Positions 45,007 to 54,902 of a DNA stretch of 64,000 nt are shown here, one piece after another. Under the pieces are notes generated by a model. It made no database searches, was not told the origin of the DNA, and was given only the letters and a program-made list of their open reading frames with translations. How positions within the stretch are numbered: position 1 is the first letter of the stretch; each line of letters opens with the position of its first letter. This DNA is from Archangium violaceum Cb vi76 (GTDB taxonomy: Bacteria; Myxococcota; Myxococcia; Myxococcales; Myxococcaceae): the NCBI RefSeq assembly GCF_000733295.1, contig NZ_JPMI01000277.1, forward strand, positions 62,001 through 126,000. The letters run 5' to 3'. A program made the translations under genes and the position numbers.

Positions 45007-46047
45007 ATGACGCATATCGAAAGACTGCGGCAGGACGGTATCCGCCGGCGCGGGAGCCCCCAGCGAGGGTTCCGCTACGTGCTGGCGAACGGGAAGCCGG
45101 TGCCGGCGAAGGAGCGCGAGCGCATCGAGGCGCTGAAGCTGCCGCCCGCGTGGACGGATGTGCTGATCAGCCCGTCGGCGACGTCGAAGCTGCAGGCGAT
45201 GGGCAAGGACAGCGCGGGCCGGTGGCAGTACCGCTACCACGAGTCCTTCACGAAGCGGCGGGACGCGGAGAAGTACAAGCGGGTGGTGGACTTCGCGAGG
45301 GCCCTGCCGAAGCTGCGGCGGCGGGTGGCGGCGGATCTGCGCCAGCCGGGGCTGGGGCGAGACAAGGTGATGGCGTGCCTGCTGCGGATATTGGGGACGT
45401 GCTTCATCCGGGTGGGGAGCCAGCAGTACGCGGACGAGAACAAGAGCTTCGGACTGGCGACGCTGCGGGCGAAGCACGTGAAGGTGAAGGGGGACACGGT
45501 CATCTTCGACTTCCCGGGCAAGAGCGGGAAGCAGCAGTACCGGGAGCTGAAGGATCGGCAGGTGGCGCGCGTGGTGCGCGAGTGCCTGAAGCGGCCGGGG
45601 CGGGACGTCTTCAAGTTCGTGCTGGACGATGGGTTCGTGGTGGACGTGAGGCGGCGCCACATCAACGAGTACATCCAGGAGGTGATGGGGGCGCGCTACA
45701 GCGCGAAGGACTTCCGCACGTGGGGCGGGACGCTCATCTGCGCGTGCGCGCTGGCCCGGGCGAAGGAGCGGGTGCACCACGAGGCCGCGAAGGAGGGAAA
45801 GAAGCTGACGAAGAAGACGATGGTGGCGGCGGTGAAGGAGGTGTCCGAGCACCTGGGGAACACGCCCGCGGTGGCGAGGGACTCGTACATCTATCCCTCG
45901 GTGCTGGCGATGTTCGAGAAGGGCCAGGTGGTGGACCGCTACTTCAATTCGGTGGACGAGCTGGCCCAGCACGAGAAGCCGGTGCTGCACTGCGCGGAGA
46001 AGGCGCTGCTGGAGATGCTGGAGGAAGGCAAGCGGCCCGCGGTGTAG
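45007..46047 (+). CDS. DNA topoisomerase IB
   Basis: A 346-residue enzyme of the short poxvirus-type class found in some bacteria. It begins at ATG 45007. Key regions are FRYVLANGKPV, LPPAWTDVLISPSATSKLQA (N-terminal DNA clamp), LGTCFIRVGSQQYA, the active-site helix KDFRTWGGTLICA with its Arg, and the catalytic Tyr in ARDSYIYPSVL. The Lys in KVKGDTVIFDFPGKSGKQQY and the basic loops complete the site. It nicks and reseals one strand via a 3'-phosphotyrosine to relax supercoils. No ATP needed. Divergent from the YqiJ-like gene; its role relative to the main gyrase/TopA is probably accessory. Confidence 0.93.
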   Translation: MTHIERLRQDGIRRRGSPQRGFRYVLANGKPVPAKERERIEALKLPPAWTDVLISPSATSKLQAMGKDSAGRWQYRYHESFTKRRDAEKYKRVVDFARALPKLRRRVAADLRQPGLGRDKVMACLLRILGTCFIRVGSQQYADENKSFGLATLRAKHVKVKGDTVIFDFPGKSGKQQYRELKDRQVARVVRECLKRPGRDVFKFVLDDGFVVDVRRRHINEYIQEVMGARYSAKDFRTWGGTLICACALARAKERVHHEAAKEGKKLTKKTMVAAVKEVSEHLGNTPAVARDSYIYPSVLAMFEKGQVVDRYFNSVDELAQHEKPVLHCAEKALLEMLEEGKRPAV

Positions 46048-46068
46048 GCCTCCCCTGCCCCGCTGCTG

Positions 46069-48621
46069 TCACCCAATGCCTTCCGACAGAAAAGGCGCCG
46101 TGCGGCTCGCGGACGAGGCGGCGACCTCCGCGGGCGTTCCGGCCACCACCACCCGGCCGCCCTCGTCACCCGCGCCGGGGCCGATGTCGATGACCCAGTC
46201 GCTCGCCGCGACCACCCGCATGTCGTGCTCGACGAGGATGACGGTGTTGCCCGCCTCGACCAGCCCATCGAGCTGCGCCATGAGCTTGTCCACGTCAGCG
46301 GGATGCAGCCCCGTGGTGGGCTCGTCCAGGATGTAGAGCGTGTTGCCGCGCTGGAGCCGTTGCAGCTCCGTCGCGAGCTTGATGCGCTGGGCCTCGCCGC
46401 CGGAGAGCTCCGTCGCGGGCTGGCCCAGCCGCAGGTAGCCCAGGCCCACTTCCCGCAGAACTCCGAGCGAGCGCAGCACCTGCGGCTCCTCGGCGAAGAA
46501 CGTGTGGGCTGCGTCGACGGTCATCCCCAGCACCTCGGCGATGTTCTTTCCGCGGTACTGGATCTCCAGCGTCTTGGCGTTGTAGCGCGCCCCATGGCAC
46601 GTGGGACACGGCGCGTAGACGCTGGGCAGGAAGAGCAGCTCGACGCTCACGAAGCCCTCGCCCTCGCAGGTCTCGCAACGGCCCTTGGCCACGTTGAACG
46701 AGAAGCGCCCGACGTCGAAGTTCCGGGCCCGCGCGGCCTTCGTCGCCGCGAAGAGCTTGCGGACGTTGTCGAAGAGCCCCGTGTAGGTCGCCAGGTTGGA
46801 GCGCGGCGTGCGACCGATCGGCTTCTGATCGACCCGCACCAGCCGCTTGATGCCCTCCATCCCCGAGACGATCCGGCCGCCCGTGGTGAGCACCACGGAA
46901 CGCTCCAGCTCCTCCCCCTCCTCTTCCTCCTCGGCAACCTCATGGCCGAGCTGCTCGGCGACCAGCTCCACCAGGACCTGGCTCACGAGGCTCGACTTGC
47001 CCGAGCCGGAGACGCCGGTGACGGAGGTGAAGACACCCAGTGGGAAGTCGACATCGAGGTCGTGGAGGTTGTTGCGGGAGACGCCCTCGAGGCGGAGCCA
47101 CCCCTTGGGCTCGCGAGGCGTGCGGCGCTTCGCTGTCTTCCCGGCCCCGAAGAGGTAACGCCGCGTCTGGGATGCCTCCACGGCCGCGAGCCCTTCGAGC
47201 GGACCGCTGTAGAGGATCTGTCCGCCCTTCTCGCCCGCGGCCGGCCCGACGTCGACGATCCAGTCGGCGTGACGGATGACGTCCACCTCATGCTCCACCA
47301 CGAACAGCGAGTTCCCCGAGCCCTTGAGCTGATCGAGCGCCTTGAGCAGCGACTCGGTGTCCGCCGGATGGAGCCCCGCGGAGGGCTCGTCGAGCACGTA
47401 CACCACGCCGAACAGGTTGGAGCGCACCTGGGTGGCGAGCCGCAGCCGTTGGAGCTCGCCGGGTGACAGGGTCGGCGTGCTGCGCTCGAGCGAGAGGTAG
47501 CCCAGCCCGAGCTCACTGAGGACCTGGATACGCGCCAGCAGATCCCTGGCGATCCGTTGGGTGACCAGTGCCTTCTCCGGATGTTCTCGCGCCAGCTTCG
47601 CCGCCCCGGGTACCGTTCCGTCCGCGGCGGGCTGAAGGATGCTGGCCACGCGCTTCAGTGGCAGCCGGGAGAGTTCTCCGATGTCGAGCCCCGCGAAGGT
47701 GACGGACAGGGACTCGCGACGCAGCCGCTTGCCCTGGCAGAGGCGGCACTCCCCGCTCACCATGTACTGCGACACGCGCTTCTTCATCAGCGCGCTCTGC
47801 GTCGTGGCGAAGGTCTGCAGCACGTACTTCCGGGCGCCGGTGAACGTCCCAATGTAGCTCGGGGGGTCCTTGCGCTTGAGCGCACGGCGCGTCTCCGCCG
47901 GTGTGAAGCCCGCGTAGACCGGGGCGGTCGGCTGCTCGTCCGTGAAGAGGATCCACTCCCGGTCCTTCTGGGGAAGATCCCGCCAGGGGCGGTCCACGTC
48001 GTAGCCGAGCGACACCAGGATGTCGCGCAGGTTCTGGCCGTGCCACGCGGGAGGCCACGCGGCGATCGCGCGCTCGCGGATGGTCAGCGAGTCATCCGGC
48101 ACCATCGACTTCTCGGTCACGTCATAGACGCGGCCGAGTCCATGACAGTTGGGACAGGCGCCCGCCGGAGTGTTGGGCGAGAACGCATCGGAGTCGAGGT
48201 GCGGCTGGCCGGGCGGATAGGTCCCGGCGCGCGAGTACAGCAGGCGCAGGGAGTTGGCGATCGTGGTCACGCTGCCCACCGACGAGCGGGTGGTGGGCGT
48301 GCCTCGGTGCTGCTGGAGGGCCACCGCCGGGGGCAGGCCGTCGATCGAGTCGAACTCGGGGACGCCCGCCTGGTCGATCAGCCGCCGCGCGTACGGGGCC
48401 ACGGATTCGAAGTACCGCCGCTGCGCCTCCGCGTAGAGCGTCCCGAAGGCCAGCGAGGACTTGCCCGAGCCAGAGACACCCGTGAAGACCACCAGGGCGT
48501 CACGGGGAAGTTCGACGTCCACGTTCTTCAGGTTGTGCTCTCGAGCCCCTCGCACCCGGACGAATCCCGTCCGGGTGTCGCCTGGAGTCTCTGGAAGGTG
48601 GTGACCGCGATTCTTGGGCAT
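46069..48621 (-). CDS. UvrA paralogue (UvrA2-like ABC ATPase)
   Basis: An 850-residue tandem ABC ATPase. The first module has Walker [10 protein letters not shown] and signature region [12 protein letters not shown]; the second has [21 protein letters not shown] and [14 protein letters not shown]. Zinc-binding cysteines are visible ([22 protein letters not shown] and CPTCHG). It is shorter than housekeeping UvrA (about 940), lacking much of the UvrB-binding region, and so fits the class II UvrA2/drug-resistance type that may remove bulky adducts or protect from DNA-binding antibiotics. GGAG three bases before ATG 48621. No uvrB or uvrC is adjacent. Confidence 0.88.
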   Translation of the reverse strand: MPKNRGHHLPETPGDTRTGFVRVRGAREHNLKNVDVELPRDALVVFTGVSGSGKSSLAFGTLYAEAQRRYFESVAPYARRLIDQAGVPEFDSIDGLPPAVALQQHRGTPTTRSSVGSVTTIANSLRLLYSRAGTYPPGQPHLDSDAFSPNTPAGACPNCHGLGRVYDVTEKSMVPDDSLTIRERAIAAWPPAWHGQNLRDILVSLGYDVDRPWRDLPQKDREWILFTDEQPTAPVYAGFTPAETRRALKRKDPPSYIGTFTGARKYVLQTFATTQSALMKKRVSQYMVSGECRLCQGKRLRRESLSVTFAGLDIGELSRLPLKRVASILQPAADGTVPGAAKLAREHPEKALVTQRIARDLLARIQVLSELGLGYLSLERSTPTLSPGELQRLRLATQVRSNLFGVVYVLDEPSAGLHPADTESLLKALDQLKGSGNSLFVVEHEVDVIRHADWIVDVGPAAGEKGGQILYSGPLEGLAAVEASQTRRYLFGAGKTAKRRTPREPKGWLRLEGVSRNNLHDLDVDFPLGVFTSVTGVSGSGKSSLVSQVLVELVAEQLGHEVAEEEEEGEELERSVVLTTGGRIVSGMEGIKRLVRVDQKPIGRTPRSNLATYTGLFDNVRKLFAATKAARARNFDVGRFSFNVAKGRCETCEGEGFVSVELLFLPSVYAPCPTCHGARYNAKTLEIQYRGKNIAEVLGMTVDAAHTFFAEEPQVLRSLGVLREVGLGYLRLGQPATELSGGEAQRIKLATELQRLQRGNTLYILDEPTTGLHPADVDKLMAQLDGLVEAGNTVILVEHDMRVVAASDWVIDIGPGAGDEGGRVVVAGTPAEVAASSASRTAPFLSEGIG

Positions 48622-48717
48622 GCGCTCCGCTCGGGAAGATCGAGACCTGCTCTTGGCTGAATGTGGTGCCGGGAACAATGAAGGAAAAGGGGGCGTGGAC
48701 CCGCTAAGCTCCGGGGC

Positions 48718-49419
48718 GTGAGCGAGTTCGTCACCCATCGCGACGCCATGCCCGCGGAGAAGCTGGAGGCCCTTCGGGAGGCCCTGCTCTCCTCGCGCTT
48801 CGTGGCACGGAGTCCGCTGATGGGGACGTTCCAGAGCAGCCGGGGTTTCGCGCTCATCTTCACGGAGGCGGGGCGAGCGAAGCTGGAGGAGCGCTTCCCG
48901 TTCCTCCGGGACTACCTGGCGCTGGTGATGGACCCGGCGAGCTCGCGGGGACTGTTGCCCTGGCGCGAGCGGCTCTTCGGTCCGAGCAAGGAACGGCGCG
49001 GGCCGAACGCCTTCTACGTGAACCTGCTGTTGCTGGAGCCCGGGCGGAGTGTGGGCCGGCACATCGACGCGACGCTGCAGGAGCCGAGCGGAGTCCCGGG
49101 AGCGACGCCGGAGCATGTGAGCGTGCTCTACCTGAACGTGCCCGAGGGCGCGAAGGGAGGCGCGCTGGTGCTCTCGCGTGGGGCACAGCCATCGGGCGAG
49201 GTGCGTCCGAGGCCGGGGATGCTGGTGCACTTCCGGGGAGACCTGACGCACGAGGTGCAGCCCTTCACGGGAGGCCCAGCGGAGGCCCTGCGGGCGAGCC
49301 TCGTGTGTGAGCAGTACGCCTTCGAGCCCGAGGCGCTCGCGCGGCTGCCCGAGTTCCGAATCCAGTCCAAGGCGGGATTCGCGGCATACCTGCAGGAGCA
49401 CCGCGAACGCGGCACATAG
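48718..49419 (+). CDS. 2OG-Fe(II) oxygenase
   Basis: A 233-residue double-stranded beta-helix oxygenase. Iron ligands are GRHIDATL (HxD) and LTHEVQPF (distal His), and the 2-oxoglutarate Arg is in RASLVCEQY. Flanking strands (SVLYLNVPEG, MLVHFRGDLTH) fit the prolyl-hydroxylase-like family. Such enzymes hydroxylate peptides or small molecules. Starts at GTG 48718. Divergent from the UvrA paralogue across 96 bases; no other clue to substrate. Confidence 0.87.
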   Translation: MSEFVTHRDAMPAEKLEALREALLSSRFVARSPLMGTFQSSRGFALIFTEAGRAKLEERFPFLRDYLALVMDPASSRGLLPWRERLFGPSKERRGPNAFYVNLLLLEPGRSVGRHIDATLQEPSGVPGATPEHVSVLYLNVPEGAKGGALVLSRGAQPSGEVRPRPGMLVHFRGDLTHEVQPFTGGPAEALRASLVCEQYAFEPEALARLPEFRIQSKAGFAAYLQEHRERGT

Positions 49420-49445
49420 AGGTGGTCCGTGGGCACCGTGGATGT

Positions 49446-49468
49446 CCCCTCTCCCAGAGGGAGAGGGA
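49446..49468. repeat. intergenic palindromic repeat (copy 4, short)
   Basis: CCCCTCTCCCAGAGGGAGAG plus GGA forms a compact hairpin between convergent genes, and probably doubles as a bidirectional terminator. Confidence 0.7.
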
Positions 49469-49484
49469 GCATGCGCAACACGAC

Positions 49485-50159
49485 CTATCGCAACCGGGCC
49501 ACCAGCGAGCCCAGCTCGCGCGACTTGTGACTGTCCCTCCGCGTCACCTGGATGGCGAGCGCCTCGGCCGCCGCGGCCACCTCCCGCCGCACGTCCGCTG
49601 GCAGCTCCGCCTCCACCAGCAGCTCGGGCACCTCCGAGAAGCGGCCGTGCTCATCCGCGACGTAGGCCGCGAGCAGTTCCTCGGCCACCGTCCGTGCCGC
49701 TCCCGCCACCCTCGCCGCGAGCCCCAGTGTCACCCTGGCCAGCTGCGCGCAGAAGAGCGCCAGCTCGTCCTCGTCCGCGATGCTGTCGAACACCCGCGGC
49801 AGGACCTTCACGAAGTAGCGGAGCACCGCCACGCCCTCCACCGGATAACCCTCGGCGAAGGAGCGGATGTCCCCGAGCAACCGCTCCAACCGCGCGATGT
49901 AGCCAGGCACCTCGCGCCAGTCGACGTACTGGACCCCCATGGCCTCGTCGATGGCCCGCCGCAACCGCCGGGACAGGGCCGCATCCGCCCCACCCGCCTC
50001 CACCGGTCCGTCGAGGACATGCCGCAACTGGGGATCCGCCAGGAATTGCTCCACGGCGAAGTCGAGCAGCCGCTCCCGGGGCCAGGACTCCAGCCGGGCC
50101 CGGAGCTCGGCCCTCAAGGTCGACCCATGTCGCTGTTGGCCACCCTGCTTCCGGTTCAT
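49485..50159 (-). CDS. hypothetical helical protein
   Basis: A 224-residue soluble, Arg/Leu/Ala-rich, all-helical protein starting at ATG 50159. Repeated helix pairs (WPRERLLDFAVEQFLADPQL, YIARLERLLGDIRSFAEGY, VLRYFVKVLPRVFDSIADEDELAL in part) suggest an alpha-solenoid scaffold. No catalytic or DNA-binding motif. The frame is open further upstream through a tRNA, but that extension is not coding. Family not recognised. Confidence 0.72.
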   Translation of the reverse strand: MNRKQGGQQRHGSTLRAELRARLESWPRERLLDFAVEQFLADPQLRHVLDGPVEAGGADAALSRRLRRAIDEAMGVQYVDWREVPGYIARLERLLGDIRSFAEGYPVEGVAVLRYFVKVLPRVFDSIADEDELALFCAQLARVTLGLAARVAGAARTVAEELLAAYVADEHGRFSEVPELLVEAELPADVRREVAAAAEALAIQVTRRDSHKSRELGSLVARLR

Positions 50160-50257
50160 CGGGCCAAATCTAACCACCCCCACCGGCAACGTCACCTGAA
50201 GGCGGGTGACTCCGAAAGTGGTGTGGTCCGCGCCGCGCGGAGCCCGGAAACGACAAA

Positions 50258-50293
50258 ACCCCGCCGACTCATCACCGGCGGGGCTTCGTTTTC
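50258..50293 (-). terminator. intrinsic terminator of tRNA-fMet copy 1
   Basis: On the minus strand, GCCCCGCCGG, loop TGATGAG, TCGGCGGGG then TTTTG. Lies seven bases beyond the tRNA 3' end. Confidence 0.75.
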
Positions 50294-50298
50294 TTCGA

Positions 50299-50373
<75 letters not shown>

Positions 50374-50407
50374 ACATGTCTTACACCCTGTACGGCTTGC
50401 AACGATA

Positions 50408-50440
50408 AAGCCCCGCTGGCTCAGCACCAGCGGGGCCTCA
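50408..50440 (-). terminator. intrinsic terminator of tRNA-fMet copy 2
   Basis: Minus strand GCCCCGCTGG, loop TGCTGAG, CCAGCGGGGC then TTTATCGTT. Sequence differs from the terminator of copy 1 apart from the GCCCCGC base. Confidence 0.75.
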
Positions 50441-50447
50441 TCCACGA

Positions 50448-50522
<75 letters not shown>

Positions 50523-50550
50523 ATATCGTTTTCGGCTGCTGCTCTATCTC

Positions 50551-50593
50551 AAACACCAGAGACCTTGTCATCTATTTCGACAGGGTCTCTGGC
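50551..50593 (-). terminator. hairpin after tRNA-fMet copy 3
   Basis: CCAGAGACC paired with GGTCTCTGG around a partly self-complementary loop, followed on the minus strand by TGTTTGAG. Probable terminator of copy 3, unrelated in sequence to the other two. Confidence 0.55.
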
Positions 50594-50602
50594 CTGTCTG
50601 AA

Positions 50603-50677
<75 letters not shown>

Positions 50678-50694
50678 GCGTCGAAGCGGGAGGC

Positions 50695-50723
50695 TAAGTA
50701 CCGCCCTCCCCCTGTACCGTCAA
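50695..50723 (-). promoter_or_regulatory. promoter-like element for tRNA-fMet copy 3
   Basis: On the minus strand, TTGACG (50723-50718), 17 bases, TACTTA (50700-50695). Initiation would fall about ten bases before the tRNA. The -35 is good, the -10 weak. Confidence 0.45.
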
Positions 50724-50796
50724 CAACTTTCCTCGAACAGAGGAAGGCGCGTGCTCCATTCCCCGCGCCTCCCGTGTGCGCCCAGCGCGCCGGGCG

Positions 50797-52881
50797 TTAC
50801 TTGCCCGACTTCTTCAACAGGTCGGCGAACGTGCCGAATCCCTTCTTGCCGCCGCCGACAGGCTGCTGGCTCTTCGTCCACGCCTCGACCTCCGCGCGCT
50901 CCTCGGCCCGCTCGGCGGCGGTGATGGAGAGGCGGATCTTCCCGGAGGCGTCGATGTCCACGAGGGCCACCTTCAGCTCCTGGCCGAGCGAGAACTTCTT
51001 GCGCAGGTCCGTGCCGCGCTCGGTGCCCGTCTCGGAGGCGGGGATGAGCCCCTTGCCGCCCGGGAACACGAGGAACACGCCGTAGGGCTCGATGCGGTCC
51101 ACCTTGCCCACCACCACCTGGCCCACCTTCGGGCGAGGCGCCGCGGGCTCGGCGGGCTTCTTCTCCTGGGCGGCGGCGGGAGCCGGACGCTCCTCGGCGG
51201 GGCGCTGGGCCTCCTCCTCGGTGATCCGGCGCAGGCCGATGCGCTTGTCGTTGGGCTCGAGCTTCTCCACCTGCACCCAGATGGTCTCGCCCACCTGCAC
51301 CACGTCGCGCGGGTGCGCGATGCGGCGCTCGGACAGCGCGGAGATGTGCACCAGGCCATCCACGCCCGGACGCAGCTCCACGAAGGCGCCGAAGGGCTGC
51401 AGCCGCACCACCTTGCCCTGCAGCCGGTCACCCTCCTTGATCTCCGCGAGCGCCGTCTTGAAGGGATCCTCCTGGCGGGCGCGCATGGAGAGGGTGATCC
51501 GCTCCTTCTGCTTGGCCTTGTCGGGCGAGTTGGGCTGGGCGGCCTCCATGCGGAGGATCTCCACCTCGACCTCGTCACCCTGCTTCACCACGTCGCTCGG
51601 GTGGGCCACGCGCATGTAGGACATCTCGGAGACGGGGATCATGCCCTCGACTCCGCCCAGGTCCACGAAGGCGCCGAAGTCACGCACGCCGGTGACCTTG
51701 CCCTTGACGACCTTGCCCTCGGCGAGCGTCTCGCGCGTCTTGGCGGCCAGCTTGCGCTGCTCGTCCTCGAGCAGCGAGCGGCGCGAGAGCACCACGTTGC
51801 GATCGCGCACCTCGGTGACGCGGAAGGTGAGCTTCTCGCCGATGAACGCATCCGGCTTCTCCACGAAGCGGATGTCCAGCTGGCTGATGGGGCAGAAGGC
51901 GCGCACGTCGCCGATCGCGACCTCCACGCCGCCCTTGTTCACGGAGAGGACCATGCCCTCCACGGGCATGCCGGAGGCGCGGGCCTCGGCGAGCATGGCC
52001 ATGTTGGCGCTGCCCTTGGCCAGCGCGCGGCTGAGCAGGATGCCCCGGGCACCCGCCTCGATGACGTGCGCCTCGATGGTGTCACCCACGCCGTAGCGCA
52101 GCACGCCCTCGTCGTCCTTGAGCTCGCGCAGCTCGATCATCGCCTCGCTCTTGGCGTTGGACAGCGTCACGAAGGCCGTGTCCGCGCCGAGCTGGAAGAT
52201 CGTGCCCGACACCTTCTCGCCGATGCGCACCGCGCGCCGGGCCGGCATGCCACCGTCCTTCTGCTGCGCCTCGAACATCTCGGCGAAGGACTCGGACTCG
52301 GGGACCTCCTCGTACAGCGCCGTGCTGGGAGCCGGCGCGGGAGGGGCCTTCCTGGGGGCCGGAGCCGCGGAAGCCACCGGAGCGGCCGTCTCGGCCGGAG
52401 CCGAGGCCTCGGTGGCGGGCTCGGCCGGAGCGGTCGACGACGGCTCCGGGGTCACCGGGCCCCGCGTCTCCACCGCACCCGAGGCGCGCTTGACGACCAC
52501 CATGGGGCCCTGGGGACGGCGCTCGCCGCCCCCCTTGCCACCCCGATCGCCGCCACGGCCACCGCGCTCACCGCCCCGGTCACCCCGAGGACGGCGATCG
52601 TCACGGCCACCGCCCTCGCGCGGCGCACCCTGCTGCGGCTGGGCACCGGCTTCACCCTCCGGCTTCGCCGGACGGGCCTCGCGCTCGCCACCCCGCTCGC
52701 CGCGCGGGCGATCCGAACCGCGGTCGCGATCACGGCCGCCGCGCTCCTCGCGCTCGCCGCCACGGCCCGCCGGGATGCCGAGCATCACGTCGCCAAAGGT
52801 GGCCTTGGGCTTCTTGGGACCAAATCCCCCAGGACCGCCACCGCCACCAGAACCAACGGAACCGTTCTTCTCGTCGCTCAC
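50797..52881 (-). CDS. S1 RNA-binding protein with RG-rich N-terminus (ribosomal S1-like)
   Basis: A 694-residue protein. Residues about 35-125 are Arg/Gly-rich (repeated RGGxR, DRGGERGGR), like RNA-binding RGG tails; a Pro/Ala linker follows. Five S1 OB domains run from about 224 to 665: VSGTIFQLGADTAFVTL, VEGMVLSVNKGGVEVAIG, VKGKVTGVRDFGAFVDLGG, LQGKVVRLQPFGAFVELRPG and VVGKVDRIEPYGVFLVFPGG. Domains 3 and 4 are the most canonical. Likely acts in translation or RNA turnover like ribosomal protein S1, with the RG tail adding affinity. GTG 52881 has AGGAAGG eight bases upstream; ORF extension to 52968 lacks a site. Confidence 0.88.
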   Translation of the reverse strand: MSDEKNGSVGSGGGGGPGGFGPKKPKATFGDVMLGIPAGRGGEREERGGRDRDRGSDRPRGERGGEREARPAKPEGEAGAQPQQGAPREGGGRDDRRPRGDRGGERGGRGGDRGGKGGGERRPQGPMVVVKRASGAVETRGPVTPEPSSTAPAEPATEASAPAETAAPVASAAPAPRKAPPAPAPSTALYEEVPESESFAEMFEAQQKDGGMPARRAVRIGEKVSGTIFQLGADTAFVTLSNAKSEAMIELRELKDDEGVLRYGVGDTIEAHVIEAGARGILLSRALAKGSANMAMLAEARASGMPVEGMVLSVNKGGVEVAIGDVRAFCPISQLDIRFVEKPDAFIGEKLTFRVTEVRDRNVVLSRRSLLEDEQRKLAAKTRETLAEGKVVKGKVTGVRDFGAFVDLGGVEGMIPVSEMSYMRVAHPSDVVKQGDEVEVEILRMEAAQPNSPDKAKQKERITLSMRARQEDPFKTALAEIKEGDRLQGKVVRLQPFGAFVELRPGVDGLVHISALSERRIAHPRDVVQVGETIWVQVEKLEPNDKRIGLRRITEEEAQRPAEERPAPAAAQEKKPAEPAAPRPKVGQVVVGKVDRIEPYGVFLVFPGGKGLIPASETGTERGTDLRKKFSLGQELKVALVDIDASGKIRLSITAAERAEERAEVEAWTKSQQPVGGGKKGFGTFADLLKKSGK

Positions 52882-53090
52882 TGCCAGGACCTTCCTGAAC
52901 GTAATCGGAATCCAGCCTTGGGGGACCGTACCCCCATGCTGGGTAAAAAGGCGGCGCACTCTACACATGCGCCGTGCTTGGACGGAAGACGCATGTGGTC
53001 ATCTTCTGTCAAGCGCACCCGGAACCCCTCCATAACGCGACATGTCGCCCGTCCCATCCCCCACCGCCGGAATCGGGCTCGCCCGCCCGG

Positions 53091-54794
53091 TCAGCGCGCG
53101 GCTCCGCGACGGAGGAGGCGCTGGAAGACGGCCTTCGCCTCGGGGATGCCCAGGGCGCCCGTGACGCCGAAGTAGACCGCCCCGAAGGGCAGGACCACCG
53201 CCAGGAAGAGGACGATCGGATGTAGGTGTGGCGGGGCGAGCAGGCTTCCACCCCACTCCGCCTCCACCCCCGGCATGGTCCCCAGCGCCCGGGCCAGGGC
53301 CAGCTTGATGCCCAGGCCCGTCAGCCCCGCCGCCAGTCCGGCGCCCCACAGCTTGAGCAGCAAGGCCCCGGGGACTCCCACATGGCCGATCAACCCCACG
53401 AGGGCCCGCCGGAGCATCTGCGACTCGAACCAGGCCACCATGCCGCTCGTCACCGTGAGGAACACCGCGCCCAGGTGCTCGGGCAGGCCCACCAGTCCCG
53501 GCAACCGCAGCGCCAGGAACCAGGCCGCCGCTGCGCCCAGGCCCACCCGCACCACCGCGAAGCGCAGCGGCGTCCGGGTGTCCTTCAGTGCATAGAAGGC
53601 CGAGGCGTACAGTCGGCCCAGCGCGGAGGCCACCAGGCCCACCGCCGAGCCCATCAGCAGGTACCAGAGGTAGCGCGTGTCCGCGGCGGTGAAGCGGCCC
53701 GTCTGCAGCAGTCCGCCCGCCACCACGTCTCCAATGAAGAGCAGTGCCGCCGCCGAGGGCACCACGAAGAAGGCGATGCGGCGCGCGCCCGCCTCGATAC
53801 GCGTGCGCAGCTTCGTGGACACCTCTTCCCCCGCCCCGGCCGTGCGCGACATCTCAGGCAGCTCGGCCGCGGAGATGGACATGCCGAAGAGGCTCACGGG
53901 GATGAGGTAGATGGTCTGCGCGTACGTCAACGTGGACAGCGCACGCTGGGAGATGATCGAAGCATAGGCGGTGTCCACGTAGGCGCTCACCTGCACCACG
54001 CCGCGGCCAAGCACCACCGTAGCGAAGCTGCGCAGCACCTGGCGCACGGACTCGCTGGCGGTGGACAGCGTGGGCCGGAAGCCGCCGAGCATGCGCAGCA
54101 CCGACGGCACCTGCACGCCGAACTGCAACACGCAGCCCGCCACCACTCCATAGGAGAGCACCACCACCAGCCGCTCTTCCGGCAGCCCGCGCATTCCCGC
54201 CACCACCAGCGTGGCGATGATGGCCAGGTTCCACACCACCGGGGCCAGGTACGACAGGAGGAACTTCCGGTGGCTGTTGAGCACGCCCAGGCACCACGCG
54301 GACAGCACCAGCATGCCCGTGCCCGGGAAGAGGATGCGGACCAGCTGGATGGCCAGGGTCCGCGCCTCGCCCTCGAAGCCCGGGGCGATGGTGTCCACGA
54401 AGAACGGCGTGGCGAGCATGCCCACCGCCACCATCACGCTGGTGGCCACCGCGAGCAGTCCGAACACCGCGCCCGCGACCCGGTCCGCCTCCTTCGTGTC
54501 GCCCTTCCCCAGCAGGCCCGCGTACACGGGGATGAACGAGCCGGAGAGCACGCCCTCGCCGAAGAGGTTCTGCAGGAAGTTGGGGATGCGCAGCGCGGCC
54601 TTGAACACCGCCGCGGCCATGCCGTTGCCCAGGTAGTGCGCGAAGAAGCGCTCGCGCACGAGTCCCATCAAACGCGAGGCGAAGATGCCCACCGCGACGA
54701 ACAGGGCGCCTCCACCTCGGGCACGCGTCCCGGGTGACACGGGCCGGGGTTCAGGAATGGGAGAAGGAGCGGAGCGCGGAGGAGGAACGGTCAC
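53091..54794 (-). CDS. murJ: lipid II flippase MurJ (MviN)
   Basis: A 567-residue integral membrane protein with about 14 helices of the MOP superfamily. It has N-terminal ASRLMGLVRERFFAHYLG (the conserved SR-x-G-x-x-R-x), NFLQNLFGEGVLSGSFIPV, and paired loops AQTIYLIPVSLFGMSISAAELPEMSR (cited in part: PVSLFGMSISAAELPEMS). MurJ flips lipid II for peptidoglycan synthesis across the inner membrane. Start GTG 54794 has no strong ribosome site. Divergent from the encapsulin cargo gene. The long Pro-rich N-terminal extension (about 30 residues) is unusual. Confidence 0.93.
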   Translation of the reverse strand: MTVPPPRSAPSPIPEPRPVSPGTRARGGGALFVAVGIFASRLMGLVRERFFAHYLGNGMAAAVFKAALRIPNFLQNLFGEGVLSGSFIPVYAGLLGKGDTKEADRVAGAVFGLLAVATSVMVAVGMLATPFFVDTIAPGFEGEARTLAIQLVRILFPGTGMLVLSAWCLGVLNSHRKFLLSYLAPVVWNLAIIATLVVAGMRGLPEERLVVVLSYGVVAGCVLQFGVQVPSVLRMLGGFRPTLSTASESVRQVLRSFATVVLGRGVVQVSAYVDTAYASIISQRALSTLTYAQTIYLIPVSLFGMSISAAELPEMSRTAGAGEEVSTKLRTRIEAGARRIAFFVVPSAAALLFIGDVVAGGLLQTGRFTAADTRYLWYLLMGSAVGLVASALGRLYASAFYALKDTRTPLRFAVVRVGLGAAAAWFLALRLPGLVGLPEHLGAVFLTVTSGMVAWFESQMLRRALVGLIGHVGVPGALLLKLWGAGLAAGLTGLGIKLALARALGTMPGVEAEWGGSLLAPPHLHPIVLFLAVVLPFGAVYFGVTGALGIPEAKAVFQRLLRRGAAR

Positions 54795-54902
54795 AAGAGG
54801 GCAGGCACTCTATGCGGAGCGTTCACCTGCTTGAAGCACGAACTCCCGCGCCATGGTTTCTCTTGACGGTTCCCCCGGCAGGCCGCAATGGTCTGCGCTC
54901 CC

